A stretch of 16,518 nucleotides of DNA from an uncultured Bacilli bacterium (GCA_934098745.1 CAKOPG010000021.1:1-16518); one strand, 5' to 3'; numbered from the stretch's first letter, positions 1-6,310 are shown. Made by a program: numbers and translations. The notes: a model not told the origin generated them from the letters alone.

Positions 1-1
1 A

Positions 2-30
2 CCCCAGTTGAGTATAGAACTCAACTAGGG
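2..30 (-). terminator. Probable terminator hairpin at the left edge
   Basis: Arms 2-13 and 19-30 form a 12-bp stem with a 5-base loop. Read as minus-strand RNA the stem is continuous through one G-U wobble, while the plus-strand RNA would have a C-A mismatch. This favours a minus-strand terminator for the small gene at 94-270. The U-tract, if present, would lie beyond the window edge, so this is not proven. Bases 31-93 hold nothing else recognisable. Confidence 0.45.
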
Positions 31-93
31 TTCAAATAAATTCTATTTAATTGTCTACTTTTTGTTGACTAGTTCACTTAAATTAGCCTTCTT

Positions 94-270
94 TTACTTA
101 TTACCTAAATTAGTAAAGGTATCACTTTCTTCAATATGATGTAATAATTTCTCATAATCCTTTAACATCTCATTATATACATCTATTACATCCCTCTTAC
201 TCAAAATAGCTACCTTACAAGCTTCCATTGCTAAATCAGCTTTTCTCTCTGAACTTATAAATGTCTCCAT
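94..270 (-). CDS. Small hypothetical protein, 58 aa
   Basis: Open reading frame of 58 codons from ATG at 270 to TAA at 94-96. It has a good ribosome binding site (AGGAGATG about 5 bases before the ATG) and a near-consensus promoter just upstream. The product begins METFISSERKADLAMEAC and ends TFTNLGNK. It is charged and looks almost entirely alpha-helical, with one central Cys and no signal peptide or membrane segment. I do not recognise a family. It is transcribed divergently from the membrane-anchored hydrolase-like gene at 390, and the two promoters share about 120 bases, so co-regulation is possible. A small regulator or partner protein is conceivable, but nothing in the sequence demonstrates that. 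Confidence 0.6.
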   Translation of the reverse strand: METFISSERKADLAMEACKVAILSKRDVIDVYNEMLKDYEKLLHHIEESDTFTNLGNK

Positions 271-288
271 ATTATCATCTCCTATTTA

Positions 289-316
289 ATTATATCAAAA
301 ATTATTATTATGTAAA
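289..316 (-). promoter_or_regulatory. Sigma-A-type promoter of the 58-aa gene
   Basis: On the minus strand, -35 TTTACA (311-316), 16-base spacer and -10 TATAAT (289-294), preceded by TGA, which makes an extended -10. It ends about 18 bases before the ATG at 270. Confidence 0.6.
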
Positions 317-331
317 GAGGATAAATTTATA

Positions 332-359
332 TGTAATTTTCAACAATTTATGATATAAT
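332..359 (+). promoter_or_regulatory. Extended -10 promoter of the hydrolase-like gene
   Basis: TGA followed by TATAAT at 351-359 forms an extended -10. The -35 region around 332-337 (TGTAAT, 16-base spacing) is poor. The ATG at 390 is about 30 bases downstream, with ribosome binding site AAGAGGTG just before it. Confidence 0.5.
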
Positions 360-389
360 TATCTTATAAATAAAATAAAGAGGTGTAAT

Positions 390-2012
390 ATGGAACAAGG
401 AATTAATGGACGTTTTATAATTGTTGAAGCAAACGATCCAAATAATACGACAGGAAAAAGATATAAACTTTATATTCCTAACAATGTAGATAGTTCTACA
501 AAAATGCATGTTTATTTACCAGGCCAAGATGGAAATAGTTTATCGACGGTAAAAGATAATCTTTTAAAAAATGGCTGTGATTCAATTGTTGTCTTTCCTA
601 TTTCTGGAAATTACATAGATGGTAGCGTACAAAGTACTTATAGTCCCAAAAATATGGAAATTCTAGACAATGTTGCCAAAATATATGGCGGTGATAATCA
701 AAACGTTACTGTATCAGGTGTAAGTACCGGTGGTCTACAATCACTTTTTACCGCATGTGAAGGAAGCACAGGAAAATATTCATCTAAAATTACTGGTTGT
801 GCTTATTTAGACTCAACGCAAACACAAAGAATTGAAGATCAGCAACTACAAAGTATGGCCAACAGTAACATTACATTATATATAAATTCAGATTGCGATG
901 CTGCTATTGGTAAACAAGCAGCTATTAGATATGCTAAAATGGGCGGCACTGTCATTTTTACAGATTATGGTGCTGAACAAACTAAAGGTCATAATTATAA
1001 ATGTAATGAACCATATGGTAACAATCTAATAGACTTTTTAAATGGTACTGGAGATTTAACAAATAAAAACGATGATGGCACAGAATTCCAAAGAAGATAT
1101 TTTACATATGATAAAAATGGTAATGAAATCGAAATATCTTATGAAGAAGTCAAAAAGTTAATTGGAAATAATTCAAATATTGCCAGTAATGATTTCAGTA
1201 AGCTAACACCTAGTTTTGAGTGTTTAAAGAAAAATACCCAAGACTTAATTGATAGACTTAAAAATAGTTATTTATCTTCAGACAATGAATTTCTAATAAA
1301 TAATATCAGTACTTTATTACAAATAATTAATAATACAACTTTCTTAAAAGGAATTAGTAATAATGATTATCAAAGTACCGTTTCTACATTACCAGCTGAA
1401 GATGAACTTATAGCAAAATATTTCTCTATCACAACTTCATTACTCGAAAAAATTACTAAAGAAGAGAAAAATTTTTTAATAGCAGGAAATATTATTGAAG
1501 ACACCAATGAAAATTTACAACAAACTGCCAATCAAGCTCTTAATACTGGTGGTTCTTACCCTGGAGGAGGTAATATTATTGCTACTCCAGATGAAACAAT
1601 TAATCAAGAGCCTCTCGAAGAAGAACCTGTTGAAGAAGAGAAAGAAAAAGAAGAAGAACAACAAGATACCCCAAATACCAATACATCTTCACAAGAAACT
1701 TGGAATAACTCTCAAAATAATTTAACCAACGAAACATCACAAGATACACCTAACGAAGAAGATAATATTGTTAATGAACCAACTGAAGGTTACATTCCAA
1801 TTTCTAAAGAAGATAATGCCAAAGATAAAAGTACAGCCCAAAATGAAACTACCAATAATAGTAACAATCAGTTAAAAAATACAACCACAACTACTAAAAA
1901 TAGCAATGGTATGAATCCTTTAGGAATAATTCTTGGAGCTGGTGCCTTAGGTGGCGTCGGATATGCTGGTAAAAAAATATATGATAAACAAAAAGAAAAT
2001 GATGATGAATAA
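390..2012 (+). CDS. Alpha/beta-hydrolase-like protein with disordered stalk and C-terminal membrane anchor
   Basis: A 540-residue protein in four parts. Residues ~1-220 look like an alpha/beta-hydrolase (esterase-like) domain: a nucleophile elbow G-V-S-T-G-G puts the likely nucleophile at Ser112, with Asp168 or Asp170 and His201 as candidates for the rest of the triad. The stretch HVYLPGQDGN (40-49) is a plausible oxyanion-hole strand. Residues ~270-385 are predicted helical. Residues ~386-507 are Glu/Asn/Thr/Pro-rich low complexity, including an acidic Glu run at about 410-423. Residues ~508-527 are a Gly-rich hydrophobic segment followed by a charged tail, so a C-terminal membrane anchor is likely. 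No N-terminal signal peptide is visible, which leaves the orientation of the hydrolase domain open: tail-anchored and cytoplasmic, or exported by an unknown route. Substrate unknown. The start is supported by AAGAGGTG upstream; a terminator follows the stop immediately. Confidence 0.85.
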   Translation: MEQGINGRFIIVEANDPNNTTGKRYKLYIPNNVDSSTKMHVYLPGQDGNSLSTVKDNLLKNGCDSIVVFPISGNYIDGSVQSTYSPKNMEILDNVAKIYGGDNQNVTVSGVSTGGLQSLFTACEGSTGKYSSKITGCAYLDSTQTQRIEDQQLQSMANSNITLYINSDCDAAIGKQAAIRYAKMGGTVIFTDYGAEQTKGHNYKCNEPYGNNLIDFLNGTGDLTNKNDDGTEFQRRYFTYDKNGNEIEISYEEVKKLIGNNSNIASNDFSKLTPSFECLKKNTQDLIDRLKNSYLSSDNEFLINNISTLLQIINNTTFLKGISNNDYQSTVSTLPAEDELIAKYFSITTSLLEKITKEEKNFLIAGNIIEDTNENLQQTANQALNTGGSYPGGGNIIATPDETINQEPLEEEPVEEEKEKEEEQQDTPNTNTSSQETWNNSQNNLTNETSQDTPNEEDNIVNEPTEGYIPISKEDNAKDKSTAQNETTNNSNNQLKNTTTTTKNSNGMNPLGIILGAGALGGVGYAGKKIYDKQKENDDE

Positions 2013-2040
2013 TACTAGGAATTTCTCCTAGTATTTTTTT
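2011..2040 (+). terminator. Rho-independent terminator of the hydrolase-like gene
   Basis: A 10-bp perfect stem (2011-2020 with 2025-2034), 4-base loop, then a T-run to 2040. The stem overlaps the TAA stop codon of the 390-2012 gene. Confidence 0.85.
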
Positions 2041-2042
2041 AT

Positions 2043-2077
2043 AAAAAAAAACCTATAAATTTTTTATTTATAAGGTT
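2043..2077 (-). terminator. Rho-independent terminator of the tRNA-Arg transcript
   Basis: Minus-strand stem AACC(T)TATAAAT pairing 2066-2077 with 2050-2060 with one bulged base, then at least eight Ts (A-run 2043-2051 on the plus strand). It lies 15 bases beyond the tRNA 3' end and probably also ends the folate gene transcript, which has no terminator of its own. Confidence 0.8.
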
Positions 2078-2091
2078 AATTTAGTCAAAAA

Positions 2092-2168
2092 TGGCGTCCT
2101 TGGGCAGATTTGAACTGCCGACTTTCCGCTTAGGAGGCGGATACTCTATCCTACTGAGTTACAAGGAC
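2092..2168 (-). tRNA. tRNA-Arg, anticodon CCU
   Basis: 77 bases including an encoded CCA. The acceptor arms are GTCCTTG and CAAGGAC (7 perfect pairs), with discriminator G. The anticodon stem TCCGC/GCGGA encloses loop CTCCTAA, giving anticodon CCU, which reads AGG. The T-arm is GGCAG/CTGCC with loop TTCAAAT. The D-arm has the usual GTA..AG..GGAT..AGAGT layout. It has its own promoter (2180-2207) and terminator (2043-2077). No integrase gene or att-like duplication is visible beside it. Confidence 0.97.
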
Positions 2169-2179
2169 ATACCAATAAC

Positions 2180-2207
2180 ATTATACCACATTTTGATAAT
2201 ATAGCAA
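2180..2207 (-). promoter_or_regulatory. Promoter of tRNA-Arg
   Basis: Minus-strand -35 TTGCTA (2202-2207), 16-base spacer, -10 TATAAT (2180-2185) preceded by TGG. Predicted start is about 5 bases before the mature tRNA 5' end. The -35 box begins within 4 bases of the end of the folate gene stop. Confidence 0.6.
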
Positions 2208-2210
2208 TCT

Positions 2211-2729
2211 TTAATTAGTAATTACCTCATTGACGGGTTTATCATATTCCTCAACCGGAATATGATCTAAAAAGCATTCCTTATAACATAAACCGATTGA
2301 ATATATATTATGCTCATCTAAAAACTTATCATAAAATCCACCGCCATAACCAAGACGAAATAAATCTTTTGAAAAACATATACCGGGAGTAATTGATACT
2401 GCTTTAGAAAAATCAATAACAGGTTCATCAGTAATCGGTTCCAAAATATCAAAATATCCTATTTTCAAATCATCCATCTTATTAATATAATAAAAAACTA
2501 TTTCTTTATTTACTATTTTAGGAACAGCTACTCTTTTATTACCTAAAAAATATTCAATTAATTTAATCGTATCAACTTCATCTTTTTTTGAAACATATAT
2601 AAGTATATCCCTACTATTTATAACCATCTTATTATTTACTACTTTAGAATATATCATAAAATCCTTATCTTTTTTATCAATTATATTTCTTCTTATTTCT
2701 AAATACTTTTTTCTTAATTCTCTTTTCAT
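2211..2729 (-). CDS. 5-formyltetrahydrofolate cyclo-ligase (MTHFS)
   Basis: A 172-residue cytosolic enzyme of one-carbon metabolism. It uses ATP to convert 5-formyl-THF to 5,10-methenyl-THF, returning a folate storage form to the active pool. Family features: basic N-terminal helix MKRELRKKYLEIRRN, a VSKKDEVDT segment, a KRVAVPKI strand, and the hallmark C-terminal signature P-G-I-C-F...F-R-L-G-Y-G-G-G-F-Y-D-K-F-L. Length is near the family's usual 180-200. The frame is open further upstream to a TTG at 2771, but that extension would translate the hairpin that ends the preceding gene and has no family resemblance, so I chose ATG at 2729. No ribosome binding site precedes this ATG; see the -10 box at 2736-2741. 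Related genes in other bacteria are called yqgN or ygfA/fau. Confidence 0.92.
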   Translation of the reverse strand: MKRELRKKYLEIRRNIIDKKDKDFMIYSKVVNNKMVINSRDILIYVSKKDEVDTIKLIEYFLGNKRVAVPKIVNKEIVFYYINKMDDLKIGYFDILEPITDEPVIDFSKAVSITPGICFSKDLFRLGYGGGFYDKFLDEHNIYSIGLCYKECFLDHIPVEEYDKPVNEVITN

Positions 2730-2735
2730 ACTTAT

Positions 2736-2741
2736 ATTATA
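2736..2741 (-). promoter_or_regulatory. -10 box that may give a leaderless folate-gene mRNA
   Basis: TATAAT ends 6 bases before the ATG at 2729, so transcription would start at or next to the ATG. There is no Shine-Dalgarno-like sequence in between. The -35 region is poor (TAGTTT-type) and no TGN precedes the -10. Confidence 0.4.
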
Positions 2742-2745
2742 ATAT

Positions 2746-2768
2746 AAAACTCTAGTTAAAACTAGAGT
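2746..2768 (-). terminator. Hairpin at the end of the three-gene unknown operon
   Basis: Perfect 9-bp arms 2749-2757 and 2760-2768 (ACTCTAGTT/AACTAGAGT), followed on the minus strand by TTT and an AT-rich stretch. It overlaps the stop codon of the 366-residue gene. The short T-tract makes it a weak or partial terminator, so some read-through into the folate gene is likely. Confidence 0.45.
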
Positions 2769-3852
2769 CAAAAACTATTTTTTTTGTTCTAATTAGTGAT
2801 AATATTTTCTTTTTAGCAAAAATATTCAAAGGTATATCACTAAAATCAGTTATATTATCACAAGTCTGATCATCTAAAGATACATGTCTATTTAATAGCT
2901 TTATTAAATCATCATACAAAGTATTACTTTCTTTTTCACTTAATGATATCATGTTGATCATCGGCATATTATGAAGACGATTCTTTTCATTTAAAAGAAG
3001 TCCCATTACATACAATATCTGATATAAAGTAGCTTCATTATGACTATCAACATAATATGCTATTGCTTCTATAGCAAAGTTATTATTTAAAGATTTTTTA
3101 ACTAAATCATATATAATTTTTTCTCTTGAATATTCAAGTTTATCTCCTACTGAAGGAACAGTCAATCCAAAGCGAATTAACAATTCCTGAAAAGTACGAA
3201 AATATTCGAGATTACTACTTATTTTTCCTGAAGCAATAATCTTCTTATCTAGAACATCTCCACCCAAAGTTATCCCAGGACGATTTTTACCACTAATAAA
3301 ATAATTAAACCTTTCAGCTATTTCTTGAGCAAGTGTCTCTTCCAATAAGAAAAAGCCATCATATACCACTCTAGACGTACATTGATTTTCTTTAGGAATC
3401 AAATCGTCATACATCTCACTAAATTTTAAAGTAACATCGTTTTGAAAATTTAAAAGACTATTAGCAAGTCCATGAAAAATATACATTCTTCTTCTTTCAA
3501 CATCAGTTAAACGGGTATCAGTATCCATTTGTGGATTAAGAAGAATATATGTACCAAAATTAATTACTGGTGGCATGTAATGATAATTTAATTTTACTAA
3601 ACTACCATTATCAATACTTAGAGGCATCATAAAACTAATATATTCAAGTGGTGATAGTAAATCAAGAATTCTATCAAAATCATATGAAAATATTTTTACA
3701 CAACAAAGAAAATCTTCAATAGCTGTAACAAATTCATTTGCATAACTAGCTTGATAATATGTTTCTTCTAATTTATCCAAAGAATTATAATATATTTTCT
3801 GTAAAAATAATTTTACTCGCAAGTCATTATCCCAATTGTATTTTAAGTTCAT
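2752..3852 (-). CDS. Hypothetical protein, 366 aa (third gene of unknown operon)
   Basis: No family recognised. The protein looks soluble and mostly alpha-helical, without signal peptide or transmembrane segment. A short stretch, Y-I-F-H-G-L-A-N-S-L at 124-133, followed about 45 residues later by L-L-E-E-T-L-A-Q-E-I-A-E (169-180), has the look of a gluzincin-type HExxH...E arrangement. But the catalytic Glu is Gly128 and the second His is Asn131, so if the resemblance is real the protein is a pseudo-enzyme. The start is supported by AAGGAGTT about 11 bases upstream. It lies 19 bases after the 139-residue gene and shares its promoter at 5158-5186. It ends in the hairpin at 2746-2768. Confidence 0.8.
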   Translation of the reverse strand: MNLKYNWDNDLRVKLFLQKIYYNSLDKLEETYYQASYANEFVTAIEDFLCCVKIFSYDFDRILDLLSPLEYISFMMPLSIDNGSLVKLNYHYMPPVINFGTYILLNPQMDTDTRLTDVERRRMYIFHGLANSLLNFQNDVTLKFSEMYDDLIPKENQCTSRVVYDGFFLLEETLAQEIAERFNYFISGKNRPGITLGGDVLDKKIIASGKISSNLEYFRTFQELLIRFGLTVPSVGDKLEYSREKIIYDLVKKSLNNNFAIEAIAYYVDSHNEATLYQILYVMGLLLNEKNRLHNMPMINMISLSEKESNTLYDDLIKLLNRHVSLDDQTCDNITDFSDIPLNIFAKKKILSLIRTKKIVFDSSFN

Positions 3853-3871
3853 TTCAAGTTAAACTCCTTTT

Positions 3872-4291
3872 TTATTTATCCATTAAATTTATAAGATTAA
3901 TTTTAAATATATCTTTACTAGCATGTGTCTTTGATACCATAACTCCCTTATAAGTATGTAATTCTTCTTGATGTCCCTCAGTTAAAATATCATCAGGCGT
4001 CAGATTTTCTAACATGACAACTTTTTGTTTATCATATACCGAATAATGCAAAACAATATCACCATGTACTTTATTAAAAGTCGTATCTGCTGGTAATTTT
4101 AAATCATACTTAGTAATACTATTTACCTCATCATGAGCCGTAACAACTCCTAAAAAATTACCATCTTTTAAGGCAGGCAAAAATTCAAATAATAATTTTT
4201 TATATGCTAACATATTATATTTCTTAATAGCACGACATCTTTTATGATATTCATTTTCACAAAGATATTCAATAACATAATTATTATTCAT
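3872..4291 (-). CDS. Hypothetical protein, 139 aa (second gene of unknown operon)
   Basis: No family recognised. A soluble-looking, mixed alpha/beta protein. The N-terminal third is basic and carries two Cys (residues 11 and 19) and a CENEYHKRC stretch. The middle holds V-V-T-A-H-D-E-V-N and D-I-V-L-H-Y-S-V-Y strands suggestive of a beta-sheet domain. No signal peptide or membrane segment. A strong ribosome binding site (GGAGGTGA) precedes ATG at 4291. It sits 16 bases after the 273-residue gene and 19 bases before the 366-residue gene, so the three are almost certainly co-transcribed and perhaps act together. Confidence 0.8.
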   Translation of the reverse strand: MNNNYVIEYLCENEYHKRCRAIKKYNMLAYKKLLFEFLPALKDGNFLGVVTAHDEVNSITKYDLKLPADTTFNKVHGDIVLHYSVYDKQKVVMLENLTPDDILTEGHQEELHTYKGVMVSKTHASKDIFKINLINLMDK

Positions 4292-4307
4292 TTTCTCACC
4301 TCCATAA

Positions 4308-5129
4308 TTAATTATTTCTTGTTCTTACCCTTTTTAAAACTTTATTGTTAGAAATAGCTTGTGATTCTAAACTTTCTCCTTTACAAGAAATACTATGACT
4401 ATCAGGATATTTTGAATAATCAAATGTCACTATACTATTTAAATCATGCAATCTATTAATAGCATCAAGTATTTTATAAGCATCTTCCGGATTTTCCACT
4501 AATCTATCTATAAAAAAGATATCACAAAATTCCTCTACATTACCTTGTTCTAATTCATTTTTTCGCTCATTAATTAAAGCAATCGTCGCTTCAGTTAATT
4601 CACGAGTAATATTATCATTATTATCCTTCATTATTTCCTTACTTACTAACTTACGTATTTCTGGATTACCATAAATTTCATAAACCCCAAGTTCTTCCGT
4701 AAGAACCGTTGCTATTTGTTCATTTTTCCTTTTAATTTTATTAGCTTTCAAACTATATATAACCGTTGTTGCAAGAGTTATAATACTACTTGCTACGATA
4801 GATCCACCGGTAATTATTTGAACCGGTTCAATTTCTGGAGCTATAATCGAAGATACTACAGAACCTACTAACAAAGTCGCCCCTGTAACAATTCCCATTT
4901 TGCTTACTTTTGTATTATCAACACTATAACCAATAACAAGATTTTTATTATTTACTAGTTCCATTGCTTGTTCTTCTAACTTAGTAGCAGCAATTTTATA
5001 TCCCAATTCCTTATCCGGAAAAACAGTTATACTTTTTGGATGACTTATAGCAAGCCCTTCGCTTTGTAATTGACATCCCGTAACAAAAGCCCCCGGATTA
5101 GTAAAAAATTTACTATATTTACTATTCAT
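4308..5129 (-). CDS. Hypothetical two-helix membrane protein, 273 aa (first gene of unknown operon)
   Basis: No family recognised. Residues 1-75 are hydrophilic with an alpha/beta look. Two hydrophobic segments follow, at ~78-97 and ~104-126, separated by a short loop with Pro and acidic residues (APEIEPVQ). A basic stretch (KANKIKRKNE) follows directly, so by the positive-inside rule both termini are cytoplasmic and the helices form a hairpin. The C-terminal ~145 residues are charged, mainly helical, and end in a very basic tail (KRVRTRNN). The ribosome binding site AGGAGG and a strong promoter precede the ATG. It is the first gene of a three-gene operon with two soluble unknowns, so it may be a membrane platform for them (inference). 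Confidence 0.82.
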   Translation of the reverse strand: MNSKYSKFFTNPGAFVTGCQLQSEGLAISHPKSITVFPDKELGYKIAATKLEEQAMELVNNKNLVIGYSVDNTKVSKMGIVTGATLLVGSVVSSIIAPEIEPVQIITGGSIVASSIITLATTVIYSLKANKIKRKNEQIATVLTEELGVYEIYGNPEIRKLVSKEIMKDNNDNITRELTEATIALINERKNELEQGNVEEFCDIFFIDRLVENPEDAYKILDAINRLHDLNSIVTFDYSKYPDSHSISCKGESLESQAISNNKVLKRVRTRNN

Positions 5130-5157
5130 AAATATCCTCCTTTTTCGCTGTCCTACT

Positions 5158-5186
5158 ATAATATCATATGAATCCTAAAAAGTCAA
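5158..5186 (-). promoter_or_regulatory. Promoter of the three-gene unknown operon
   Basis: Minus-strand -35 TTGACT (5181-5186), 17-base spacer, -10 TATTAT (5158-5163) preceded by TGA. The ribosome binding site and ATG (5129) follow about 20 bases downstream. Confidence 0.7.
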
Positions 5187-5241
5187 TTATTCCAAGTAAA
5201 CTTATCCATAACGAATACCTATATTCTATAAATAAAATTTA

Positions 5242-5284
5242 AAAAGATTGAAATTTACCATAAAAGTATTAATTTCAATCTTTT
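5242..5284 (-). terminator. Terminator of the Nudix gene
   Basis: Perfect 14-bp arms 5242-5255 and 5271-5284 with a 15-base loop. On the minus strand this is followed by T-rich sequence (TAAATTTT). It begins 9 bases after the Nudix stop codon. Confidence 0.75.
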
Positions 5285-5292
5285 ATTCTAAT

Positions 5293-5778
5293 TTATAAAT
5301 CATTTTCAATAATATGTTCATATGTTTTTTTAATATTTGTTAACTTTGCTTTTAAAAAATCCGGTTTAATTGAAGATTTATTTATATCTTTTTTATCAAT
5401 CCATTTATATATTATATCTTTCCCTATCTCGATTCCATCAAATTCTAAATCACATAGTAATTTTGAATCATCTGGTATATTTACTAAATAGCCCAAAATA
5501 TATTGATGTTGAATTTTACTATCAAAGTTAAAAAAATACTCCGTAAACCAAAGTGGCCTCTCAACACGAGCATTTTTTTCTCCCGTTTCTTCTTCAAGTT
5601 CTCTTAATACTACTTCTTCGCCAGACTCTAAAGTAGCAATTGCCCCTCCAGGTAAAGCCCAATACGAATCATTTCTTCGCTTCTGAAATAATATTTTATT
5701 ATTTTTAACTATAACTGCTACTGCTCTACAACTAAATTTGACATTCCCTATCATTAATCTAATATCCTTTTTTTCCAT
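5293..5778 (-). CDS. Nudix hydrolase, 161 aa
   Basis: A small cytosolic hydrolase of nucleoside diphosphates linked to another moiety. The complete Nudix box lies at residues 45-67 (G45-x5-E51-x7-R59-E60-L-x-E63-E64-x-G66), so the metal-binding glutamates of the helix are intact. In front of it is the usual strand pair AVAVIVKNNKILFQKRR and the W-A-L-P-G-G lead-in. The substrate cannot be told from sequence; MutT-like house-cleaning of oxidised nucleotides, ADP-ribose or NADH hydrolysis are all possible. The start is supported by AGGAGG just upstream. It is a monocistronic gene with its own terminator (5242-5284). A 25-base palindrome covers its -10 box, suggesting a dedicated repressor. Confidence 0.9.
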   Translation of the reverse strand: MEKKDIRLMIGNVKFSCRAVAVIVKNNKILFQKRRNDSYWALPGGAIATLESGEEVVLRELEEETGEKNARVERPLWFTEYFFNFDSKIQHQYILGYLVNIPDDSKLLCDLEFDGIEIGKDIIYKWIDKKDINKSSIKPDFLKAKLTNIKKTYEHIIENDL

Positions 5779-5789
5779 ATTTCCTCCTA

Positions 5790-5814
5790 ATCAAATTATA
5801 TCATATAATTTGAT
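5790..5814 (-). promoter_or_regulatory. Inverted-repeat operator over the Nudix -10 box
   Basis: Perfect 11-bp arms (5790-5800 and 5804-5814, ATCAAATTATA/TATAATTTGAT) around a 3-base centre. The minus-strand -10 TATAAT at 5795-5800 with preceding TGA lies inside the palindrome, so a dimeric protein bound here would block RNA polymerase. No good -35 is seen, which fits an extended -10 promoter. AT-richness makes chance palindromes easier, but 11 perfect pairs are unlikely by chance. Confidence 0.55.
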
Positions 5815-6161
5815 ATTTTTTCCTATTAAAATAGTTTTTAACTACTTTAATGGATTTTCTAACTTAAAATTTAATTCTCATTCAATGTACTTTTGATCTG
5901 TTATTTCATAATTCTCTCTTTCTTCTCTCTTATAAATTTTAATCTTGTCCTCTAGGACACATTTTTTAATAATTCTTTTTTGTAAAGTAAAGCATATTTT
6001 ATCGCTCCTTTCGTTTTACATTTTTCACTATAAAAAAATGGCGTCCAAACCTTATGGCAACTATTTTTGCCTAAAATTAATAATATACTAAATTTTTAAA
6101 AATCAATAATTTCAAGTGATATAAATTTATTTATTGTTTATCACTTCTTTTCTATTGCAAC
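5815..6161. other. Gene-poor gap between the Nudix gene and the ppdK terminator
   Basis: No intact gene. Contents seen: the Nudix upstream region; a frame-broken small ORF at 5878-5995 (separate entry); a stem at 6058-6073 on the minus strand (GGCAA/TTGCC) followed 15 bases later by GGACGCCA and seven Ts, of which a 13-base part (6034-6046) also occurs at the 3' end of the tRNA-Arg; and an 8-bp stem, AAGTGATA (6114-6121) with TATCACTT (6139-6146), with only a weak T-tract on the plus strand. A weak minus-strand promoter-like pair (TTGATT, 17 bases, TTATTA) lies near 6076-6105. None of this matches a riboswitch or RNA family I can name. Confidence 0.4.
5878..5995 (-). pseudogene. Possible frameshifted 39-codon small ORF
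   Basis: AAAGGAGC lies just before an ATG at 5995, but the frame stops after 9 codons. Shifting by one base in the run of six As near 5976-5981 opens a frame to TGA at 5878-5880 with a coding-like, charged product (ending RENYEITDQKYIE). The ribosome binding site and the plausible downstream peptide suggest a small gene broken by a homopolymer indel, or an assembly error. Low confidence: such short frames arise by chance. Confidence 0.25.
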
Positions 6162-6203
6162 AAAAAAAGACTAAGATTTACAACTAAATGTTTAATCTTA
6201 GTC
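6162..6203 (-). terminator. Terminator downstream of ppdK
   Basis: 10-bp arms GACTAAGATT (6169-6178) and AATCTTAGTC (6194-6203), 15-base loop, then seven Ts on the minus strand (A-run 6162-6168). It lies about 108 bases after the ppdK stop, so the mRNA has an unusually long AT-rich 3' tail with no other visible structure. Confidence 0.8.
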
Positions 6204-6310
6204 TAATTTTTATATTATTTTCAATAAAATATACAATTATTTACTATTTAGAATATTTACTAAATTTCTTACAAAACCAGTAACTATTATAAATGTGTTA
6301 TTTTAATTTA

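Noticed and set aside
1495..1725. 76-codon plus-strand frame inside the hydrolase-like gene
   Set aside because: Its Lys-rich product is the +1 reading of the Glu-rich stalk; it has no ribosome binding site of its own and lies wholly within a well-supported gene.
2092..2168. tRNA-Arg as an integration site for a mobile element
   Set aside because: No integrase beside it, no repeat of its 3' end with more than 13 bases in the window, and both flanks are ordinary genes.
2211..2771. Start of the folate gene at TTG 2771
   Set aside because: The extra 14 codons translate the hairpin ending the previous gene, have no ribosome binding site and lie before the family's conserved start.
3759..3953. 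64-codon plus-strand frame
   Set aside because: Antisense to the 366- and 139-residue genes, both with strong ribosome binding sites; no promoter on this strand.
6032..6073. Fluoride-type riboswitch
   Set aside because: Only the GGC...GCC-ATAA outline is similar; the conserved GAUGG and pseudoknot partner sequences are missing, and no fluoride-export gene follows.
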